From Plantago major (Eukaryota; Streptophyta; Magnoliopsida; Lamiales; Plantaginaceae), in contig CM048841.1 of assembly GCA_026545765.1 (NCBI GenBank), positions 72,042,217 to 72,106,216 of the forward strand: DNA of 64,000 bases. The letters are read 5' to 3'. Made by a program: the position numbers and the translations under genes. Positions 57,961-64,000 of this stretch are shown here, piece after piece (position 1 is the first letter of the stretch; each line of letters opens with the position of its first letter). The notes below the pieces were generated by a model, which was given only the letters and a program-made list of their open reading frames with translations, was not told where the DNA came from and ran no database searches.

Positions 57961-59243
57961 TTCCTCTTAAGGTCATTCTCCCACTGGTGCTTCCGATGTC
58001 TTGAGAACTTAGATGATCTTTGCGAATCCTTGGGGGTGGATCACGTCTGATGGAATCCAGAGGCACAGTCGGTTCCAGAACAGGTTCATCTTCATTTTCA
58101 GAGACAGATTCATCTGATGAGCTCTCCCCCTGCAATGATGGGCGCGATGTTGACTCAACATTGTGATCAACATTGACTCCATCTTCTCCGACGATGGCGG
58201 GGAATCGTATAGAACACCGTCTTATTTCTTGCAGTGCGATGTCTGTTTTTGGTACGATTCTTTGTCTCAACTTCTTTGTTTTCAAAGGGCACTGAGTCAT
58301 CAAAAGTAATGTTAACAGATTCTTGAACAATTTGTGTCCTTAGATTATACACCCTATATGCATGGCTATTAAGAGAGTAACCAACAAAAATGCCTTTATC
58401 ACTTTTTGCATCAAACTTGCCTAAATGTTCTCTATCATTGAGAATATAGCAAGCACAACCAAACACATGAAAGTACTTAAGATTAGGCTTCTTGCCATTT
58501 AGAATCTCATAGGGAGTGATTGAAGTTCCTGGTCTAAGGTAGACTCTATTTATTATGTGACAAGCAAGATTTCTGACTTGACAATCTTTTTTAAAGGTTC
58601 ATGGAACTCAACATAACCCTAGCCATTTCTTGTAAGGTCCGATTCTTTCTCTCAGCCACTCCATTTTGTTGTGGAGTTTTGGGTGCAGAAAACTCATGAA
58701 AGATTCCTTTCTTTTCGCAAAAATCAGCAAATGTTTGATTCTCAAATTCCCTACCATGATCCGACCTAATGCGTTGGACAACAGTAGCATATTGATTACT
58801 AAACCTAGCATGCAGTTTCTTGAAGAAATCAAAAGTTTTAGATTTTTCTTTTAAAAAACTTACCCAAGTAAATCGAGAAAAATCATCAACTATGACACAG
58901 ATGTACTTCTTACCACCTAGACTATCTACCTCAATTGGTCCCATTAAGTCCATATGTAAGAGTTCGAAGCAGTTGGATGTACATGCTGCCCTTCAGTTTG
59001 TAGGGATGTATGCACAGCTCTAGTTTGTTTACCTTTTAGCGGTCGCACACTTGCTTTCGGCATTGCTCGGCTTGGCGATCCTCTAACCGCATCCAGTTTG
59101 ATGAGCCTTTCAATGTTCCTATAGCTTACATGGCCAAGTTTCTTGTGCCAAGTCACAGCTTCATCATCTCTTGCCACAATTTGTTCATCAGTGAGTTCTT
59201 CTTCAAGAGAATGATCTGCAGACAAATCAACTGAACCATGCAA
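57961..59243 (-). pseudogene. Nested Copia: pre-integrase, integrase and linker
   Basis: Pre-integrase motif TWHKKLGHVSYRNIERLIKL (about 59150), integrase MDLMGPIEVDSLGGKKY, RSDHGREFENQ and TPQQNGVAERKNRTLQEM (58591-58953), then the C-terminal FGCACYILNDREHLGKFDAK (58466) and the acidic linker. Frameshifts lie near 58950, 58500-58590 and 58330. Confidence 0.9.
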
Positions 59244-59446
59244 ACAGTAGACATTGAGTTTTCAGAGTCAGAAAATTTTTCCCTGAATATTTCTTCGCAC
59301 GTCTGTGAGTCATCATAATCAAAGAAGAGGATCTGAGACGATGTTTAGTTTTCATTGTTGACTAAACATCGATTTCCAACATCGTCCAGAACAGAGGACA
59401 GAGCTGCAAAAATGACCTTCTGAAGCATCAGATTCCTGTTCATCAC

Positions 59447-60473
59447 CTAAAACATCACTGAGACAAGCAAACAAAGTCTTTTTCTTCTTACGAAGAGAGT
59501 TAGCACATTCATTCTAATAATGTCCCATCCTTGACATTCAAAACATCTAACTTTGCTAAGTTGAACAGGACTTAAACTAGGGGAATCTACAGTCTTTTTA
59601 AACTTGTTTGTGCCTTTTGAATTGCTTGAAGAGCCTTTGTTAGAATTCTTTCTAAAGCTGGTTTTGTTGAACCTTCTACGCAACCTAGCAAGAGCTTTAT
59701 CGAAATCTTCTTCAGTCATCTCATCAGATTCATCACTACTGCTTTCAGACTCAGAGATTTTTTATTTTGAGTGAAGAGACATACTATGGCTTTTCGTACC
59801 TTTGTGCTCATTCTGTTGGAGCTCAAAATTTTTCAAATTGTTCATCAGAGTATGAAAATCCATAGTAGCCAGGTTTTGAGTATCTTCCAAAACAGTTCAT
59901 TTTATGTCAAATTTTGAAGAAAGAGTACGAACAACTTTAAAAATCAGTTGCTTATTAGACATAGCATCACCTAGCAGTTGAATATCATTTGAAATAGTGA
60001 GCAGTTTATCAAAATAAGAATCAATGGTTTCTTCTTCTGCCATTCTCAAGTTTTCAAATTTTGACCAAAGCAGTTGAAGTTTAGTTTGCTTAATACTGTT
60101 ATCACCTTCACAATGATTTTGCAACAAATCCCAAGCTTGTTTAGCAGTAGTGCAATTCTGAATGAGCTTAAACATATGTGGATCTATGCGAAAAAATAGC
60201 ATTCAAAGCTTTTTCATTGTAAGAGCTAGCAAGAAAATCATCACCTGACCATTGAGCTTCTGGTTTAGGAATGACATCTCCATCAGCGTCTGGTCCTATG
60301 GTAGGCCACACATAGCCTTCAAGAACAAATTTCCATGCACGTCCTTCAATGGATTTGATATACGTTCTGATCCGTATTTTCCAATAGTGGTAGTTCGACC
60401 CATCTAGCACAGGTGGCTTGTTGACACTTGAATTGACAACGTCCATTGTAGTAGTACCAAATCCAGACACCAA
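59447..60473 (-). pseudogene. Nested Copia gag
   Basis: Starts MVSGFGTTTMDVVNSSVNKP and has the UBN2-type gag domain (TTAKQAWDLLQNHCEGDNSI, SKFENLRMAEEETIDSYFDK). A frame change occurs near 60170-60200 and again before the zinc knuckle. The knuckle starts CFECQG near 59545 and is broken by a shift or stop. Confidence 0.85.
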
Positions 60474-60483
60474 TTAATTAGGT

Positions 60484-60500
60484 GGCTGGCTCTGATACCA
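60484..60500 (-). other. Primer-binding site of the nested Copia
   Basis: The minus strand reads TGGTATCAGAGCCAGCC two bases from the LTR, complementary to initiator-Met tRNA. Confidence 0.9.
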
Positions 60501-60502
60501 CT

Positions 60503-61428
60503 TGTTAGAACTGTAGGACCGGGATTGGTACTTCTGGACAGTTTTGAACGATGTTGACTATTGATGTTGAGTCAACACCATTACGACAACAGTGAACAGT
60601 GTTCAACTAAACTATGACAACAGTAAACTGTAATCGACAGAACTCAATAAAGTGCAGCGGAATAAAACTGAACACAAAGATTTCTCAAGCCGGTATATAA
60701 AGATACCGACTGTGCCGAAGCAAAACTTCTACTAAAATTGAAAAGTAGAATTACAAAAAGAAGTTTAATTCAATCACAAACGACTGATTAAACTTACAGA
60801 AAACTAGACCTAGAACAGATAAGAAAAACCTATTCTAGTTCAATGATACTAGAGTAATTCTCAATCTTTAGAGAACACTCACAAGTAAACACCGAGGTAA
60901 AGGTCTAGTAAAGCAAGACACCTAAAACATATAATCTTTGTTCTTCAAAGGCAATCGGCAAATCTTGCAACGCCTCCTTCTTCCTCTATATATATAATTG
61001 CGATAACTCATGTCCAGGAAGAACAAGTCGACAGCAGGCAGGCCCAAGTCTTAACAAACTTAGATTCTATGGTAAGGAAACTTCCTTTTATGTATTAATG
61101 GTATAAGGAGTCTTCTAGATATCAATCTCTTTTAAATCTCACTTTCCTTATAGCATCAAATTCTTCCTTGAACAATATGGCAGCTTCCTTCTTTCATTAT
61201 GCTTCTTATTTTCCTTTTTGCTACTGATTGCGTTTTGCTCAAGAATCGCTCTGATTGCGTTTTGGTACGATGGATCTGATAACCAATCGTGATATATTAA
61301 GCATGTTGAGGCCCAACTTGATATATCCTACAAAATAACCATAGAAAAACAACTACAATTGTCGAACCGGTTAATAAACGAAGAAAGGCCGAATTAACAA
61401 AACAAGTGCAATATAAATTGCACTTTCA
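60503..61428 (-). repeat. 5' LTR of the nested Copia
   Basis: 926 bp, including a minus-strand TATA box (TATATATATAGAG, about 60985-60997) and the palindrome ATGTTGAGTCAACA at 60564. Confidence 0.95.
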
Positions 61429-61433
61429 GTACT
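61429..61433. repeat. Target duplication of the nested Copia, right
   Basis: GTACT, the partner of 53875-53879. Confidence 0.95.
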
Positions 61434-62956
61434 CTTAGTTCACTTGAACACTGTAAAAGAGGAAACTCACTAAGTATGATAGTTTAGCAAATCTTGTATA
61501 GGATGTTAGGTCTCGAAATGTAATTTTTATTTTCTGAAGAAGACCAAGAAGAGGGCATCCGGCAGGAAAAGTTCAACAAATTTTGAAGACTTGAAGATTG
61601 CACAAGATTGCTGAAGACAAAGGTTTTTCAGATACCTATGACCAGATATCTTGAAGACAAGTGTTTTTAAATAAACAGTGTTACAAGAGATATCTGAGAA
61701 TTAGAAGGTTTCTGAAACGAGGAAAGTGCCCACAGATATCTACACTCAGATACATTGGATAAAGATTATGTTTCCAGGAAACAATATATTCTTAACAAGT
61801 GATATCTGGATCTGTGATGATCTCTGGAAAAGGACGTGCAAAGCCTCAGAAAGCATGCATTGTTCCATTGACACTACAGGACAAAGTATAGTACAGTGCA
61901 TTAAATACTCGATGTAAATGTTCGAACAAAAGCGGTAACCGAAAGAAGACAAACTCGATCAAGATTATACTCAGATATCAATAGTTTGAATTTGATTTAA
62001 GCCTAACGGATACTATTCAAACGGCACTCAAATTCATCTATAAATATCAACACTTAGACTGCTTGAGAACACACACACTGAACTCCAAGAACACTGAATA
62101 CTCACACAAGCTCTCTCAAGCAAACTACTTACCTACAAGCTTTCTGTTGCGACTAAAGCTCTTGATTCTAAGTAGCACAAAAGTTTTAAGTGTCCTGATC
62201 CTTAACGAGCATTGTTATTTGTGAAAGAGTTGAACTAAGATTTCAGATCTAAGTTTCATTCTCTTGAACACTTATCATAGACTTGGGTCAGTAGAGAACA
62301 AGATACCATACATTGCAAAGTGTATTAAGTATACTTGATTCACAGAGCTATCTGAATAACTGAACAAGTTATTAAAGAAGCTCACCTGACAATTTACCTT
62401 AACCAACACCTTAAACGGCGTGAGTATGGGAAGTACTTAGTTTGGGAAACTAAGGAATAACTCAAGGTTATTGAGCACGGAAGTACTTAGTTTGGGAAAC
62501 TAAATGCTCAAAAAAGGTTTAAAGTCTGAAGTACTTGTCATTGTGAAAGTCGGGGAATAACTCAGGGGGAACACTTGGTTGGGAACCTAGTGTATTTAGG
62601 AATCAAGAAAAGATATCTATAAGGTTACCTCATTTATCTTAGTGGATTCTAGGTCTGAGAAAGACCGAAGTGGATTAGTTGAAGGATTACGCCGCCTTCA
62701 GATACCACTATAAAAAGACTTGTGTTATTTACTTTCTGCAGCTTATTACTTGTTTTACTTATATTGCAAAGTACTTACACTTATCTTGCTGAACACGTGC
62801 ACTTATCTTAGAAAAGTCTTCCGCTCTCTGAAATTAAGTATCAGATATCTTCACAGATATCTGAGAAACTGTGCTTATCGACAAAAGTTTTAAAAGACTA
62901 TTCACCCCCCCCCCCCCCCAGTCTTCTACTTTGCCGTTATCTGGACCAACAACCAC

Positions 62957-63475
62957 CACTCCACCACCTCGACCACCACTCCACCATTGCCTCTCCGTCC
63001 ACCACCACGACCACGCTCCCAGATCCACCACCACGACATCTCCACTGCCACTCCACCACGAGATCCGTCCACCACTATCTCCGGCCAGTTCTTCCTCCGA
63101 TCCACGAGATCTTCCTCTGATCTCACTCTCTCCCACCACCACGAGATATCTCCGTCCACCACCATCTCCGACCAGATCCGACGTCATCCAAGATCCAACA
63201 AGACCCAGATCCAGATCTAGATTTTGTATATTGTATTATTGTAATTTCTTATTAATTTTGAAATTTCTTATTAATTTTGTAATTTCTTATTTGTATTAAT
63301 TATTATTAAATGTTGTATATTGTATGAAATTGTCGGTTTATCCGTATTGAATAAAATTATCAGTTTATGCGTATTGAATAGTCGTATACAATTTTTTGTT
63401 TATCCGTATTGAATATTCGTATAAAATTGTCGAAATATTCGTATTAAAAATAAAATAAAAAATAAAAAATACTAT
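62957..63475. other. Right interior of the CACTA element
   Basis: A CCACCA-rich block continues to about 63200, followed by AT-rich DNA with repeated TATTCGTAT/TATCCGTATTGAATA units. No gene. Confidence 0.7.
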
Positions 63476-63650
63476 TTAGGGACGGATATTTATCCGTCCC
63501 TAAAGGTCTTTGACCATTAGGGACGGATATTTGAATAATATCCGTCCCTAAATAGGGACGGATATTTTATCCGTCCCTATTTGGTTTGAGACGTCCATTT
63601 TAAAGACGGGCGTCTCTATCCGCCCCTAACGATTCAGGGACGAATTAAAC
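63476..63650. repeat. Right subterminal CACTA repeats
   Basis: Multiple GGGACGGATATT/ATCCGTCCCTA copies in both orientations. Confidence 0.9.
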
Positions 63651-63671
63651 CCGATTTTTTTTGTAGTGTAA

Positions 63672-63815
63672 TTTACATGTATGATTTTAGTAGCATTTGA
63701 CTGATTTGTATAAGCTAGTTTACATTTGACTGATTTATACTGATTTACACATATGATTTTAGTAGTATTTGACTGATTTGTACAAGCTATTTTACATTTG
63801 ACTGATTTAGTAGTG
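63672..63815. repeat. 72-bp tandem duplication outside the CACTA right end
   Basis: Two copies starting TTTACA(T/C) at 63672 and 63744, each with two TTTGACTGATTT motifs. Confidence 0.85.
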
Positions 63816-64000
63816 TGAGAATCATCTAATTGCCAAGTTAGTTTAAAATACTTATTAGTACGATTCTTTCGACCCTTTAACACCTTTGGTTACACATTTG
63901 GTTTAAATGTTAATTTGTAACGTGTTGGCTCTACTTTATCTTAGATGCATTGATTGAGTTCGACTTTATTTTATTTCATATACAGGTTTTGTTTGGACAC
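63816..64000. other. Window end
   Basis: Nothing recognised. Confidence 0.4.

Larger units (their letters stand above)
53880..61428 (-). mobile_element. Nested Ty1/Copia element with shuffled domains
   Basis: The LTRs are 926 bp each (53880-54805 and 60503-61428), starting TGTTAGAACTGTAGG and ending GCACTTTCA. GTACT target duplications, a tRNA-Met primer-binding site and a polypurine tract are present. Genes run right to left. The order is gag, pre-integrase/integrase, linker, then a protease segment, then only the last part of RT and RNase H. The RT core with YVDD is missing. The LTRs differ at a few per cent of positions by eye, so the insertion is not brand new. Replication in trans by a related element is the likeliest explanation for its spread (inference). 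Confidence 0.93.
39483..62951 (+). mobile_element. Very large Ty1/Copia retrotransposon with an additional gene
   Basis: The LTRs are about 1.59 kb (39483-41068; 53807-53879 plus 61434-62951) with target duplication ACCAC at 39478-39482 and 62952-62956. A primer-binding site follows the left LTR and a polypurine tract precedes the right one. Gag (41187-43690) and pol (43700-47067) are in Copia order on the plus strand. A further gene of about 5.5 kb (47895-53425) lies between pol and the right LTR, where Sirevirus-like Copia elements may carry an envelope-like or additional ORF. Without the nested insertion the element is about 15.9 kb, very long for Copia. Several frameshifts and stops in gag, pol and the extra ORF show that this copy is inactive. 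Confidence 0.95.
53807..62951 (+). repeat. 3' LTR of the large Copia element, split by a nested Copia
   Basis: The pieces are 53807-53879 and 61434-62951, together 1591 bp against 1586 bp for the left LTR. The first base is C where the left LTR has T (CGTTAGG for TGTTAGG). A C-run near 62906-62920 replaces a CTCCTCCTCTAG stretch of the left LTR. Confidence 0.95.
38831..63668. mobile_element. Non-autonomous CACTA element, split by the large Copia
   Basis: The left end is CACTACAAGAATAACCGGAT (38831) and the inverted right end is CACTACAAAAAAAATCGGGT (ending 63668). Both sides have dense subterminal GGGACGGAT/ATCCGTCCC repeats, the binding-site-like arrays of CACTA elements. Without the insertion it is about 1.4 kb: 38831-39482 and 62957-63668. 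The interior is CCACCA-rich without coding capacity. The 3-bp flanks (TTT left, TAA right) do not match. Confidence 0.8.

Noticed and set aside
63626..63883. Minus-strand frame with NQYKSVKCKLAYTNQS-like repeats
   Set aside because: Translation of the 72-bp tandem duplication; no coding support.
1..64000. tRNA, rRNA or other structural RNA genes
   Set aside because: I saw none; only primer-binding sites complementary to tRNA-Met were present. A covariance-model scan could still find a small RNA I missed.

Overview
The window is nuclear DNA of a flowering plant, most likely a eudicot. It is AT-rich and gene-poor, its genes have introns, and it is packed with plant transposon families (Copia, L1-type LINE, CACTA, PIF/Harbinger, Mutator-like and Stowaway MITEs). 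I cannot name the species from sequence alone. Only two host genes look intact: a single-exon Dof zinc-finger transcription factor (951-1700, +) and a three-exon INDETERMINATE-DOMAIN C2H2 zinc-finger gene of the SGR5/IDD14-16 type (22736-27741, -).

Region by region: 1-2989 holds the Dof gene in otherwise featureless DNA. At 2990-9175 is a minus-strand relic that resembles the extra 3' open reading frame of the large Copia element further right; a 4.6 kb Copia (3261-7894) with 5-bp target duplications splits it. At 9177-13872 are two tandem F-box/LRR/FBD pseudogenes, one carrying a 0.74 kb long-TIR element. A Mutator-like element with a perfect 9-bp target duplication lies at 16894-17624, a fragment of a subtilisin-propeptide-like inhibitor gene at about 18.1 kb, and a Gypsy-LTR-like stretch ends at 19631. 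A PIF/Harbinger derivative (20242-22092) with perfect 22-bp TIRs and TTA target duplications splits an RNase-H relic. The IDD gene follows; its second intron (about 3.5 kb) holds three Stowaway MITEs and other repeats. From 28 to 31.8 kb there is only repeat-rich intergenic DNA. An L1-type LINE with an inverted 5' end fills about 31811-38053, followed by a Copia gag scrap.

The right 25 kb is a Russian doll. A non-autonomous CACTA element (38831-63668) was hit by a very large Copia element (39483-62951, + strand, target duplication ACCAC), whose right LTR was then hit by a second Copia element (53880-61428, - strand, target duplication GTACT). The insertion order is therefore certain.

The most interesting object is the large Copia element. 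Downstream of pol it carries an additional gene of about 5.5 kb with its own TATA box and leader, interrupted by five short GT-AG introns. All five are phase 0 and separate short, similar exons, as if one exon-intron unit had been multiplied. The element is also peppered with the palindrome AGATATCT in LTRs, coding DNA and introns. The Copia nested in it has a different dispersed palindrome, ATGTTGASTCAACA, and a shuffled domain order in which the protease lies after integrase and the RT core is missing.
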